Positions 36,004-44,994 of a DNA stretch of 64,000 nucleotides are shown one piece after another (the stretch's first letter is position 1; the number at the start of each line of letters is the position of its first letter). Location: NCBI RefSeq assembly GCF_016888445.1, contig NZ_JAFEKF010000003.1, forward strand, positions 1 through 64,000, in the 5' to 3' direction. Under the pieces are notes generated by a model. The model made no database searches and was not told where the DNA came from. It saw nothing but the letters and a program-made list of their open reading frames with translations. The translations under genes were made by a program, and so were the position numbers. Origin of the DNA: Marinomonas ostreistagni. GTDB lineage: Bacteria > Pseudomonadota > Gammaproteobacteria > Pseudomonadales > Marinomonadaceae.

Positions 36004-38913
36004 ATGTCGACCCCACTCGCGTCAGTGCAAGCGCTGTACACTGATGAGCAGCTTGAAATTAAACGCCAACACATTTTCGATGCTATTGAGCGCCAAGCCA
36101 ATCTAGAAGTCACTCAAGAGACCCTATTAAGCGCCGAGCGCATGTGGTTATTGAGTGAATATGTACACAAACAGCTGTGCCGTTTTCCTAACTGGATCAA
36201 TGAGCTACAGGTTTCGGCTGAGTCGCTTGAGGCACCCAGTTTAGCGCAGCTTTATGCCGGCGAAGACGCCTGGGGCAGACCCGCAACCGCAGTCGATTTA
36301 CCGGACTGGGACGAGCCCACATTGATGCGCCAGCTACGGCGCTATCGACATTGGTGGATGGTGCGCTTGATCTGTAGTGATCTTGAACAAAGCGTGAGTC
36401 TGGAAACGCTCACAGCGCATTTGAGTAAGCTTGCCGATGTCGCAGTTAATGCCAGTCAGCAATGGAGCATGCGTCACTATCAAGCGTTATATGGCCTACC
36501 ACTGGATCGAGCAGGGCAGGCACAAAAGTTGATAGTGATCGGCATGGGCAAACTCGGCGGTTTTGAGCTGAACCTATCCTCGGACATTGATTTAGTGTTT
36601 GCTTTTCGCGAGCACGGCGAGACCCAAGGCGGCAAAAAGTCCCTGTCTCATCAAGAGTACTTCACCAAAATTGGTCAAAAACTGATTCAGCATTTAGATC
36701 AAGTCAACGCGGAAGGCTTTGTGTTTCGTGTCGACATGCGTCTACGTCCATTTGGCCAATCCGGTGCTTTGGTCATGAACATGGACTCACTGGAAAACTA
36801 CTACCAAGACCAAGGTCGTGATTGGGAACGCTATGCCATGATCAAAGCGCGCGTCATGGCCGGTGATGCGCTTGATATCAAAGAGTTTGAGGCCTTAAGA
36901 CGCCCGTTTGTATATCGTAAATATCTCGATTTTGGTGCCATTGGCGCATTACGTGACCTTAAAGCCATGATTGCTAAAGAAGTGCGCCGCAAGGGCATTG
37001 AACACAATATTAAGCTGGGCGAAGGCGGCATTCGTGAAGTTGAGTTTATTGTTCAGGCCCTGCAAATCTTACATGGTGGTCGAGATCAAGGCTTGCAAAC
37101 CCCGGCTTTGTTTAAAGTATTGCCAGTGCTTGGCCAAGATGGTTATTTGCCCGATGAAGAAGTACAGGACTTACTTGACGCTTACCGTTATTTAAGACGA
37201 GTGGAGCATGCGCTACAAGGATATGCCGATGAACAAACCCAGCTATTGCCCGATGACGCGTTGGCGCAAACGCGTCTTGCTTATCAAGTGGGTGAGTCAG
37301 ATTGGCAGGCATTGGATACGCGTCTTTGGCAGCACCGTCATAAGGTGCATGAGTATTTTAAAGCCTTGATTGATGATGGCGAAGACAGCGCCACAGATGC
37401 TGAACAAGAAGAGGTTTGGCGGGTTATTTTGAAACAGCCAGACGATCTTGATTCGATCCAAGAAGCGCTGCAAAAAGTGGCTTGGCAGGAGGCGGATGCG
37501 ATCGCCAAACGTCTACAGCAGTTTTTAACTTCGCGTTCCGTCGCCTTTATGCAGCCCATTGGGCAAGAACGATTGGCAGTTTTCTTAGCCGCTCTGATTT
37601 ATTGCTTAGAGGAAGAAGAGCAACCTGATCGCGTGTTAGAGCGCATCATCCCCATCATGGAAGCCGTCACGCGACGTACGGCTTACCTAGTGTTGCTGTC
37701 AGAAAACCAAAGCGCCATAGGTCACTTGATTCGCCTATGTCGTGAGAGTGTTTGGTTCTCTGAAGCCATCTCTAACTCACCTGCATTGCTCGATGAGCTG
37801 TTAGACGCTAATACACTGTTTTCGCCTCCTTCCAAGGCACAAATGGGCCAAGAGCTTGAGCAGATTTTATTGCGCTTGCCAGAAGAAGACGAAGAAGCCC
37901 ATATGGACGCCATGCGCCGCTTCCGTCGTTCGATTATTTTGCGTATCGCTGCTTGTGATATCACAGGTGTCTTGCCGCTGATGAAAGTAAGTGATCACTT
38001 AACTTGGCTTGCAGAAGTGCTGCTAGAAAAGGTGTTGCTGCAGTCATGGCATTACCTGAGCCAGCGTCATGGTTATCCGACCCGGGCAGGTGAGCCTGTG
38101 ATGGCCCCCGAAATGGCTATTGTCGGCTATGGTAAATCCGGCGGTATCGAGCTGGGCTACGACTCAGATTTGGATTTGGTGTTTATCCATAATGCCGAAG
38201 GCAAAGGCTACACCAATGGTGAGCGCAGTGTTGATAACTTGGTGTTTTATACACGCTTGGGGCAGCGCATCATTCATATGCTGACCAGTTTTACTTCGGC
38301 TGGACGTCTGTACGAAGTCGACATGCGGTTACGTCCTTCGGGGAACTCTGGGCTTTTGGTCGCGAGTCTTGAGGCGTTTCAAGAGTATCAAGAAAAAGAA
38401 GCGTGGGTGTGGGAGCATCAGGCCCTATGCCGTGCGCGGGCGTTGGCGGGCGATCCAGCCGTCGTGTCAGAGTTTGAGCGCATTCGTGCCAAGATATTAA
38501 GCCGTGAGCGCGACTGCCAAGCGTTAAAACAAGACGTGATTAAGATGCGCGAAAAAATGCGTGCTCACTTGGACACTGGTGGTGAGGGCAAAGGCTTCGA
38601 CCTAAAGCAGGGCGCTGGCGGGATCATTGATATCGAGTTTATGGTGCAATACTTAGTATTGGCGTGGTCCTGTCAGTATCCAGCGTTGATGACTTATTCA
38701 GACAATATTCGCCAACTTGAGGCGGCGAGTGACAGTGGATTGATCGAGTCTGGGCAAATGTTGCAAATGAAAGAAGCGTACACCTTCTATCGCGCCACCG
38801 CTCATCGTCAGACCTTACAAAAGCAAGGGCGTGTGGTGCCCGTAGAAACGCTTGAAGCGAACCAAGCTCTGATTGCGCAGTATTGGGACGCTTTTGTCGC
38901 CAAACCTTGCTAA
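36004..38913 (+). CDS. glnE: Bifunctional glutamine synthetase adenylyltransferase/deadenylylase
   Basis: 969 aa (E. coli 946). Adds AMP to glutamine synthetase, or removes it, in response to PII. Two nucleotidyltransferase domains are visible: an N-terminal adenylyl-removase with LNLSSDIDLVFAFREHG near residue 197, and a C-terminal adenylyltransferase with SGGIELGYDSDLDLVFIHN near 718. The Asp pairs of both are intact. Between and after them are the helical GlnD/PII-UTase-like regions (IREVEFIVQALQILHGGRDQ and IIDIEFMVQYLVLAW). AAGGA lies 10 bases before the ATG. It is 37 bases after the CYTH gene, as in E. coli, and probably co-transcribed. Confidence 0.97.
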   Translation: MSTPLASVQALYTDEQLEIKRQHIFDAIERQANLEVTQETLLSAERMWLLSEYVHKQLCRFPNWINELQVSAESLEAPSLAQLYAGEDAWGRPATAVDLPDWDEPTLMRQLRRYRHWWMVRLICSDLEQSVSLETLTAHLSKLADVAVNASQQWSMRHYQALYGLPLDRAGQAQKLIVIGMGKLGGFELNLSSDIDLVFAFREHGETQGGKKSLSHQEYFTKIGQKLIQHLDQVNAEGFVFRVDMRLRPFGQSGALVMNMDSLENYYQDQGRDWERYAMIKARVMAGDALDIKEFEALRRPFVYRKYLDFGAIGALRDLKAMIAKEVRRKGIEHNIKLGEGGIREVEFIVQALQILHGGRDQGLQTPALFKVLPVLGQDGYLPDEEVQDLLDAYRYLRRVEHALQGYADEQTQLLPDDALAQTRLAYQVGESDWQALDTRLWQHRHKVHEYFKALIDDGEDSATDAEQEEVWRVILKQPDDLDSIQEALQKVAWQEADAIAKRLQQFLTSRSVAFMQPIGQERLAVFLAALIYCLEEEEQPDRVLERIIPIMEAVTRRTAYLVLLSENQSAIGHLIRLCRESVWFSEAISNSPALLDELLDANTLFSPPSKAQMGQELEQILLRLPEEDEEAHMDAMRRFRRSIILRIAACDITGVLPLMKVSDHLTWLAEVLLEKVLLQSWHYLSQRHGYPTRAGEPVMAPEMAIVGYGKSGGIELGYDSDLDLVFIHNAEGKGYTNGERSVDNLVFYTRLGQRIIHMLTSFTSAGRLYEVDMRLRPSGNSGLLVASLEAFQEYQEKEAWVWEHQALCRARALAGDPAVVSEFERIRAKILSRERDCQALKQDVIKMREKMRAHLDTGGEGKGFDLKQGAGGIIDIEFMVQYLVLAWSCQYPALMTYSDNIRQLEAASDSGLIESGQMLQMKEAYTFYRATAHRQTLQKQGRVVPVETLEANQALIAQYWDAFVAKPC

Positions 38914-38946
38914 AAAAAATCCCACCTAGCCAAGGCTAGGTGGGAT
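38911..38946 (-). terminator. Terminator after the TonB receptor gene
   Basis: ATCCCACCTAGCC (38919-38931) pairs with GGCTAGGTGGGAT (38934-38946), and the minus strand continues into an eight-base T run that overlaps the glnE stop. It serves the receptor transcript; on the + strand no T tract follows. Confidence 0.88.
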
Positions 38947-38999
38947 ATGGACAAACCAATGAGGCTTGCGAACGCGAATAAGCAAGCCATTTAAGTGGT

Positions 39000-40949
39000 T
39001 TAGAAAGAGACGTTGACTTTCGCTTGGTAATGACGACCATCAAGTACCTTGTCGTAGGTATCTTGATCAACTGTGTCATCAAATAGGTTGTAGATCCCTG
39101 CATATAGAGTGACATTTTCACTTGCTTGGTAGCTTAGTCCTGTGTCGACTAACGTGTAATTTGGGATCTTATCCATTTGGCCACGATTGCCTGTGCCAGT
39201 AGTCGATGTACCGATGTAGTTTGCCTCACCCCAAAGGTTTAGCTTATCAGTAGCATCCCAAGATAAGTTGGTATGGATACGGTGCTTAGGAATACGGTTT
39301 AACGGTTCACCTTTGTATTGACCAGATTTCTGCTCTGAATCAGTAAAGGTGTACCCCATATCCCATGTTAGAGCTGGTGTTAATTCGTGGCTCACAGTAG
39401 CCTCAACCCCCTTGGTCACCACTTCGTCCACATTGACGCGTAGGCGAAGACCGTTCGCATTGTCATTTTGATAGCCGTTGTAAACACAGGTTGAATCACA
39501 TAGATCTTGAGTTGTGATTTTGTCTTCGAATTCAGTGTAGAACGCGGTTAACTCAGCTTTTGTACCTTGATAGTTGTTCCAAGCCACACCAATCTCGGTT
39601 GAAGTACTTTTTTCTGCTTCAAGATTTGAGTTGCCGACAATGGAGCCGCCACGTGAGACCTGTACCCAGTTGTCATTTGACTGGCGTAGAGTCGGTGTTT
39701 TATAACCAGCGCTGACGCCACCTTTTACTGTAAGGTTATCAGTCGTCTGCCAAACACCGTAGATTCTCGGAGTGAATTCGCTACCATAGTTTTCATCTTC
39801 GTTGTAGCGTAGGCCACCAGTCAAAGTGAAGCTATCGGTTAGATAGAATTCGTCCTCAGCGAATAATGCACCTTGCCAACGATCGATATTGGTAACGCCA
39901 TTAGGAGCATCATTTGAGCTATCATCGTTAAGCTCTTGTTGTTCAAACTGACCGCCCACCGTTAGTGTATGACGATCAAAGAATAGGTGGCTTTGATGAT
40001 TTAAGACAGTTGATTCGTAGACCATTTCGCGAGATTTATTCTCGTTATCTTCGTAGGTTACGTAGGTTTCATGCTGTGCGTTAGCGGTATCAAGCTCGTG
40101 GGTAATAGAGAAGTGCTCGCGGGTATAATCATTGTCGCTGACGGTATTTGGGTTGTCGTCACTATCAAGTAATTCTTGCGTGAAGCCCGGTGAGCTGGTG
40201 CGTTCTTGTGTTTCGGTACCCGCTTCAAATTTTAGCGTTTGGTCTTCATTCAGTTGCCAAGTCAACTTACCTGTTAGGTTTTGCATAGATTGCTCGTTGT
40301 AACCGCCAACGATTCTATCTTCATCTCGCTCTGAGATTTGACCAAAGACCTCTAAGCCTAGCTTATCTTGTACCAATGGGCCTGCCGCGTAAAAATCAGT
40401 TTGGATGCTGTTGCCAGAGTCATTGTCTTCTTGGATAACAGTGCCCATGCCCACTTCACCATGCCACTCATCTTGTACTTTTTTGGTGATGACATTGATC
40501 ACGCCGCCCATGGCATCTGAGCCGTACAAAGAAGACATCGGGCCACGGATCACTTCGATGCGCTCAATGGCGGTAATTGGTGGTAACCAGCCCTGCTCAA
40601 TACCAGGACCATCAGAGTTAGGGCGTGATTCACGGCTGCCTTGGCGCTTGCCATCGACCAAAATTAATGTGTAAGAGCCACCCAAACCACGCATGGTGAT
40701 ATCAGAAGAAGAGCCACCACCAGAGACAAATACACCCGGTACAGATGAAAGTGCATCCGTCACATCACGGTAGTTCTTTTTCTGGATCTCATCTGCTTGC
40801 AGCACGGTAATAGATGCTGCGGCATCTTGAGTACTTTGTTCGTAACCCGAGGCACTGACGACAAGCTCGTCAAGATTGACTGTATCGGCATGAGCGGTGT
40901 GAGCGAGGGCGATGCTGGCAGCCACCACAGAAAAAGAGAACTTACGCAT
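39000..40949 (-). CDS. TonB-dependent siderophore receptor (FepA/CirA-like)
   Basis: 649 aa outer-membrane receptor. Signal peptide (MRKFSFSVVAASIALAHTAH), then a TonB box-like DELVVSA near residue 28. The plug domain is seen in VTDALSSVPGVFVSG, DITMRGLGGSYTLILVDGKR near 90 and RIEVIRGPMSSLYGSDAMGG near 135. A 22-strand barrel region ends in the terminal Phe (AKVNVSF) needed for outer-membrane insertion. The plug resembles catecholate receptors such as FepA, CirA and IroN; ligand not certain. The ATG at 40949 has AAGGA nine bases upstream; an in-frame ATG at 40976 lacks a signal-like start. A Fur-box-like site precedes it, and the ABC importer is encoded close by. Confidence 0.93.
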   Translation of the reverse strand: MRKFSFSVVAASIALAHTAHADTVNLDELVVSASGYEQSTQDAAASITVLQADEIQKKNYRDVTDALSSVPGVFVSGGGSSSDITMRGLGGSYTLILVDGKRQGSRESRPNSDGPGIEQGWLPPITAIERIEVIRGPMSSLYGSDAMGGVINVITKKVQDEWHGEVGMGTVIQEDNDSGNSIQTDFYAAGPLVQDKLGLEVFGQISERDEDRIVGGYNEQSMQNLTGKLTWQLNEDQTLKFEAGTETQERTSSPGFTQELLDSDDNPNTVSDNDYTREHFSITHELDTANAQHETYVTYEDNENKSREMVYESTVLNHQSHLFFDRHTLTVGGQFEQQELNDDSSNDAPNGVTNIDRWQGALFAEDEFYLTDSFTLTGGLRYNEDENYGSEFTPRIYGVWQTTDNLTVKGGVSAGYKTPTLRQSNDNWVQVSRGGSIVGNSNLEAEKSTSTEIGVAWNNYQGTKAELTAFYTEFEDKITTQDLCDSTCVYNGYQNDNANGLRLRVNVDEVVTKGVEATVSHELTPALTWDMGYTFTDSEQKSGQYKGEPLNRIPKHRIHTNLSWDATDKLNLWGEANYIGTSTTGTGNRGQMDKIPNYTLVDTGLSYQASENVTLYAGIYNLFDDTVDQDTYDKVLDGRHYQAKVNVSF

Positions 40950-40993
40950 AGAGCTTAATCCTTCAAATATGTACAAAAAACGTAAAATGAAAT

Positions 40994-41012
40994 GGTAATA
41001 TTTATCATTTGT
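40994..41012. promoter_or_regulatory. Fur-box-like site between TonB receptor and LysR genes
   Basis: Read on the minus strand, the core GATAAATATTACC matches 10 of 13 positions of the Fur consensus core GATAATCATTATC, and the 19-mer about 13 of 19. It is about 50 bases upstream of the receptor start, so iron repression of the receptor is likely; it could also affect the divergent LysR gene. Confidence 0.6.
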
Positions 41013-41093
41013 ATTCTGTATGAATTTTGTAAGATTGTCTCGCGATGGCGTGTTGCGTATATTACAACGGTGGGCCGTTAGGAGAGTGTGTTC

Positions 41094-41987
41094 GTGTACG
41101 ATTTAAATGATTTAAAGAGTTTTGTGTCTGTGGTGGAAACTGGCAATTTAAGCGCCAGTGCCAAGGAGTTAGGGGTGTCCAAGTCGACACTGAGTCGCCG
41201 TGTATCGCATCTTGAGAGTGTGATGCGACAGCCTTTGATGCGCCGTCAGGCGAATCGTATGTTTGCTAATGATGCAGGTCGAGCGTTTTTACCGTTTGCA
41301 CAAAGTATTCTTGAAACGGTAAACCGTGCCCATCGAACGGTGGATGAGCTAAAGGAAACCGTATCGGGTAAGTTATCGTTTGCTATTTTTTCAGGATTAA
41401 GTCGCTCTTGGGTTAATCGCGAGTTATTTCGTTACTTAGAGCAGTATCCAGACATCAATGTCGATGTGTACACGATTTCCAAAGTTGAAGAACTTAAAGA
41501 TACCACCGATGTAGCTATCTGGATGGGGCCGTTACAGGATACGACGTTTAAGTCTGAGCTGATAGGCAACATGAGTTGTAGCCTATACGCCAGTAAGCAT
41601 TATATTGAGCGTTTTGGCGCCCCTCAGAGCATCGAAGAGTTAGAACAGCATGACTGTGTCAATCTACATAATTTTTACTCCAACGATCCGACTCTGTCGC
41701 TTTACAATGAAGAAAGCGGCTATCGCGAAGTGGCCATGCCGCGCTCACGCTTGACCACCGATTTGTTAAGTTTTCAGATTGATGGTGTGGTCAATGGCCG
41801 TGGCATCGGTGTGATCCCTGATGAAATGGTTAGCGCCCGTGATAAGCATCACCCAGGTGATCTGGTGAAAGTGTTACCTCAATGGCAAGCGCCAAGCATT
41901 CCCCTGTATCTTTTGTACTCTTACGGACACTTGCCTAGACGTTGCCAGGTGTTGTTGCAACAGCTAAAAAAAGCGTATTTAGGCTAA
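41094..41987 (+). CDS. LysR-family regulator divergent from the siderophore receptor
   Basis: 298 aa. N-terminal helix-turn-helix (LNDLKSFVSVVETGNLSASA, then GVSKSTLSRRVSHLE, residues ~4-45) and a C-terminal periplasmic-binding-protein-like effector domain (LSFAIFSGLSRSWVNREL near 95; DLLSFQIDGVVNGRGIGVIP near 225). Two GTG starts are possible: 41094 has AGGAG nine bases upstream, and 41088 only three, so 41094 is used. It diverges from the TonB receptor and converges on the importer operon. LysR proteins are unusual in siderophore uptake loci, where AraC or ECF regulators are common; control of the receptor is inferred from position. Confidence 0.88.
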   Translation: MYDLNDLKSFVSVVETGNLSASAKELGVSKSTLSRRVSHLESVMRQPLMRRQANRMFANDAGRAFLPFAQSILETVNRAHRTVDELKETVSGKLSFAIFSGLSRSWVNRELFRYLEQYPDINVDVYTISKVEELKDTTDVAIWMGPLQDTTFKSELIGNMSCSLYASKHYIERFGAPQSIEELEQHDCVNLHNFYSNDPTLSLYNEESGYREVAMPRSRLTTDLLSFQIDGVVNGRGIGVIPDEMVSARDKHHPGDLVKVLPQWQAPSIPLYLLYSYGHLPRRCQVLLQQLKKAYLG

Positions 41988-41999
41988 CTAAATACGCTT
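41966..41999 (-). terminator. Terminator after the siderophore ATPase gene
   Basis: A perfect 12-bp stem (AAGCGTATTTAG 41971-41982 with CTAAATACGCTT 41988-41999) with a T run on the minus strand (41966-41972). It overlaps the 3' end of the convergent LysR gene. Confidence 0.88.
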
Positions 42000-42014
42000 G
42001 ATTGTAGGCTGCTA

Positions 42015-42881
42015 TTAGGCGCTTACAGCATCCCGTTGAGCCTGGCGTTTGGGTGCCGTGGTGGCTTGAGTCTCACTTGGCTCAGGGCGGCTACGGCGGA
42101 CATTGAGTAGGATTGGCGCGCCCGTTGAGGGGTCTTCCATCAGATCACATTGCACGCCATAAAGGCTATCAAGGATACTCGGTTGAATGACTTCTTTAGG
42201 TGAACCTTGGGCGACAATTTTGCCTGATTTCATGGCGATTAGATGATCCGAATAGCGTGCCGCCATGGCCAAATCGTGTACCACCATAACAATGGTTTTC
42301 CCCTGAGCAGCCAGCTCACGAATTAAATCAAATACTTCAATCTGATGGCCCAAATCCAGCGCTGAGGTTGGTTCGTCTAGTAGCAATAGCGGCGTTTCTT
42401 GTGCGATCGACATGGCAATCCAAGCGCGCTGTCGTTGTCCGCCTGAGAGCGTATCCAATAGGCGCTCACCCAAGTCTTCTAAATTTGCCGCCTGTAAGGC
42501 GTATTGAATCGCGGTGCGATCGTCCATACCCCATTGCTTCAAAAAGCTTTGATGTGGGTGGCGGCCAAAGCGAATCAATTCTTTAACCGTAATGCCATCT
42601 GGTGCCGAGGTTTCTTGCGGCAACAGGGCTAGCTTTTTTGCGACTTCTCGCGACGGCAGGCGATGAATATCTTGCCCGTCTAACACGATACGGCCAGTAC
42701 TTGGCAAATGCACGCGTGACAAGCCATTGAGTAAAGTTGACTTACCACAGCCATTTGGACCAACGATGGCGGTGACTTTGCCCGCTGGGAAAGACACAGA
42801 GAGATCTTCAATAATAGTGTGTTCAGCATGCTTGAGCGTCAGCATGTCTGTGCCAAGAGGCGCTTGAGTAGTTTGGCTCAT
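42015..42881 (-). CDS. Iron-siderophore ABC transporter ATPase (FepC/FecE type)
   Basis: 288 aa ABC ATPase of the iron-chelate family. Walker A GPNGCGKST near residue 41, signature LSGGQRQRAWIAMS near 145, Walker B LLLLDEPTSALD near 168, and switch His in VVHDLAMAARYSDHLIAM. A Pro/Arg/Ala-rich C-terminal tail of ~25 residues (RPEPSETQATTAPKRQAQRD) is longer than usual. It overlaps the upstream permease gene by ATGA. Last gene of the importer operon. Confidence 0.94.
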   Translation of the reverse strand: MSQTTQAPLGTDMLTLKHAEHTIIEDLSVSFPAGKVTAIVGPNGCGKSTLLNGLSRVHLPSTGRIVLDGQDIHRLPSREVAKKLALLPQETSAPDGITVKELIRFGRHPHQSFLKQWGMDDRTAIQYALQAANLEDLGERLLDTLSGGQRQRAWIAMSIAQETPLLLLDEPTSALDLGHQIEVFDLIRELAAQGKTIVMVVHDLAMAARYSDHLIAMKSGKIVAQGSPKEVIQPSILDSLYGVQCDLMEDPSTGAPILLNVRRSRPEPSETQATTAPKRQAQRDAVSA

Positions 42882-43954
42882 AATGTGCTCCGCTTAGGTT
42901 TGCGAATCAAAATCCAAAGAAGGTAAGGGCCGCCAACGACCGCCGTGACAACGCCCACGGGGAGCTCGATAGGGCTTAATAAAGTGCGGCCAACTAAGTC
43001 CGCCAAGATCATCACAATGGCGCCGCATAGGGCGCTTGATAACAGAGGTAAACCACGATGGCGAGCAAAGGTGCGAGCCATTTCTGGGCCGACCAAAGCG
43101 ACCAGACCTACTGGGCCTGCAAGGGCAACCGCAAAACCGGTGAGAATGACCGCTACAATGACTGCAGTAAAGCGCAGGCGGTTAGGTGTTCGACCTAGGG
43201 CGGTAATCACAGAATCCGAAAATGCCATCAGTTGAAAGCGGCGACAAAGAATCACGCTAATGATGATACCGACCAAGGTAATCCAGCCCATCACTGGGAT
43301 TTGCTCTTCGGGGCGACCAGATAAACTACCGACGGTCCAAGGATAGGCCTCATTAGCCGTATCAATGTGTACTTGGGCTAGCAGCAGTTGTGAGATAGCG
43401 GCCGATACCGAACCAATCGCCAAGCCTGCGACAATGAAGCGATAGCCACGTGTACCACTGCCACCACCGATGATAAACGCCAATGCGGTAGCCGTCGCGG
43501 CGCCAGTCAATGCCATCGCAGAGGGCGCAAAACTAATGCCTACGCCGACGACTGAGGCGACGGCAAACGCCATGGCAGCATTATCAATACCAATAATCCC
43601 AGGCGTTGCTAAGCGGTTGCGAGCGACGGTTTGCATTAAACAACCGGCGATACTAAAGGCTGCGCCCGTGTAAATGCCGGCTAGCAAACGATTAAGGCGT
43701 AAATCATTGACCACAAATTGCGTCATGGTGTCGCCTTGTCCCGCCAGCGCTAATATGACATCAGTTGGCGCGACAGGTAGTGTGCCAATACCCAAGCAGA
43801 CAATGCTGATAAGCACCAATGCAAGGACTAACAGCAGATTGCGCTTACACGCAGCTTGATCGAGTAATAGGGTTTTGTCTCCCCATGCCAAGAGCCATTG
43901 CCCACTCGGGGCAGCAGACGAACCTGGCGTAACAGAAGAGGTTGAAACAGACAT
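42878..43954 (-). CDS. Iron-siderophore ABC transporter permease (FecD/FepG type)
   Basis: 358 aa FecCD-family permease with about ten hydrophobic segments. Family features include LRLNRLLAGIYTGAAFSIAG near residue 85, VGLVALVGPEMARTFARHRG near 288, and IELPVGVVTAVVGGPYLLWI near the C-terminus. It carries a 35-residue N-terminal cytoplasmic lead (SSVTPGSSAAPSGQWLLAWG) before the first helix, longer than in many relatives. AGGA lies 6 bases before the ATG. It forms a heterodimer with the other permease encoded 8 bases upstream. Confidence 0.93.
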   Translation of the reverse strand: MSVSTSSVTPGSSAAPSGQWLLAWGDKTLLLDQAACKRNLLLVLALVLISIVCLGIGTLPVAPTDVILALAGQGDTMTQFVVNDLRLNRLLAGIYTGAAFSIAGCLMQTVARNRLATPGIIGIDNAAMAFAVASVVGVGISFAPSAMALTGAATATALAFIIGGGSGTRGYRFIVAGLAIGSVSAAISQLLLAQVHIDTANEAYPWTVGSLSGRPEEQIPVMGWITLVGIIISVILCRRFQLMAFSDSVITALGRTPNRLRFTAVIVAVILTGFAVALAGPVGLVALVGPEMARTFARHRGLPLLSSALCGAIVMILADLVGRTLLSPIELPVGVVTAVVGGPYLLWILIRKPKRSTL

Positions 43955-43962
43955 TACGTATC

Positions 43963-44994
43963 CTAAGACAAAGTAGGTAAGCGCTTAGCGCGCACAATCA
44001 TCATGAGTACAGGTGCGCCGACAATCGCTGTCAGTACCCCTAATGGCATTTCAGCTGGCTGAGCTATAAGTCGAGTCAGAATATCCGCACTGATAATCAT
44101 CAAGGGGCCAATAGGTAAACACATCCATAAAGTGCGGCGAATGTCAGGGCCGACAATGGCGCGGGCGGCAAATGGCACCACTAAGCCAACAAACATGATG
44201 GGGCCTGCGATCGCCGTGGCAGAACCTGCTAATAACGCCACGATCAGCATCACGATGTAGCGTACCGTTTTCGGGTTATGGCCTAAGCCTAGAGCGACTT
44301 TTTCCCCTAATGCCATCGACGCCAAAGGTTTAGCGATGTAAAGGGTTAGGGCGCCAGCTAATAGGAAGAAGGGAGTGACGGACAGCAGATTGTCGAGTGA
44401 GCGTCCAGCCACACTACCTGTCACCCAAAAACGAATTTCATCGGCGGCACGTTGATCGTACATTAATAAAATAGAGGTCAGGGCTGTCAATAAAGAGGTT
44501 AAGGCGGCACCTGCCAGCACTAAGCGGACTGGGTCTTTAAACTGTCCCTGAAGGCGCGCTGCCGCCATCACAAATACACAACCCATTAATGCGCCGATTT
44601 GCGCTACGCCCATGGCCAATGTGGCCGCACTAGCACCAAGCAACAAAGCGACCGCTACAGCAAACGAAGAGCCAGCACTGACGCCCAAAAGGCCAGGCTC
44701 GGCTAAAGGGTTGCGTGCCATTGCTTGCATTAAAGCCCCTGCAAGACCTAATGCGATGCCGACGGTGAGTCCTACCAGTGTGCGGGGAAAGCGTAATTCG
44801 GCCACCACAAAGTAGGCATTATCTGTCCCATGGCCAAGCAATACTTGCCATGCTTGAGAGGGGGTGACGCTTCCAGCACCGTACAGTAGCGATAAAACAA
44901 AAACGCCGCTTAACACAATGAAAAGCAGCCCAAAACAAACGACTAAAGGGCGCTGCGAGGGCGCCCTTTGCCAAAACTGAACCGGATTGAACAT
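43963..44994 (-). CDS. Iron-siderophore ABC transporter permease (FecC/FepD type)
   Basis: 343 aa FecCD-family permease. Typical segments: LRFPRTLVGLTVGIALGLAG near residue 66, ARNPLAEPGLLGVSAGSSFA near 92, GPIMFVGLVVPFAARAIVGP near 265, and PAEMPLGVLTAIVGAPVLMM near the end. About ten helices. Its ATG overlaps the stop of the binding-protein gene by one base (TAATG), giving translational coupling in the order binding protein, permease, permease, ATPase. Confidence 0.93.
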   Translation of the reverse strand: MFNPVQFWQRAPSQRPLVVCFGLLFIVLSGVFVLSLLYGAGSVTPSQAWQVLLGHGTDNAYFVVAELRFPRTLVGLTVGIALGLAGALMQAMARNPLAEPGLLGVSAGSSFAVAVALLLGASAATLAMGVAQIGALMGCVFVMAAARLQGQFKDPVRLVLAGAALTSLLTALTSILLMYDQRAADEIRFWVTGSVAGRSLDNLLSVTPFFLLAGALTLYIAKPLASMALGEKVALGLGHNPKTVRYIVMLIVALLAGSATAIAGPIMFVGLVVPFAARAIVGPDIRRTLWMCLPIGPLMIISADILTRLIAQPAEMPLGVLTAIVGAPVLMMIVRAKRLPTLS

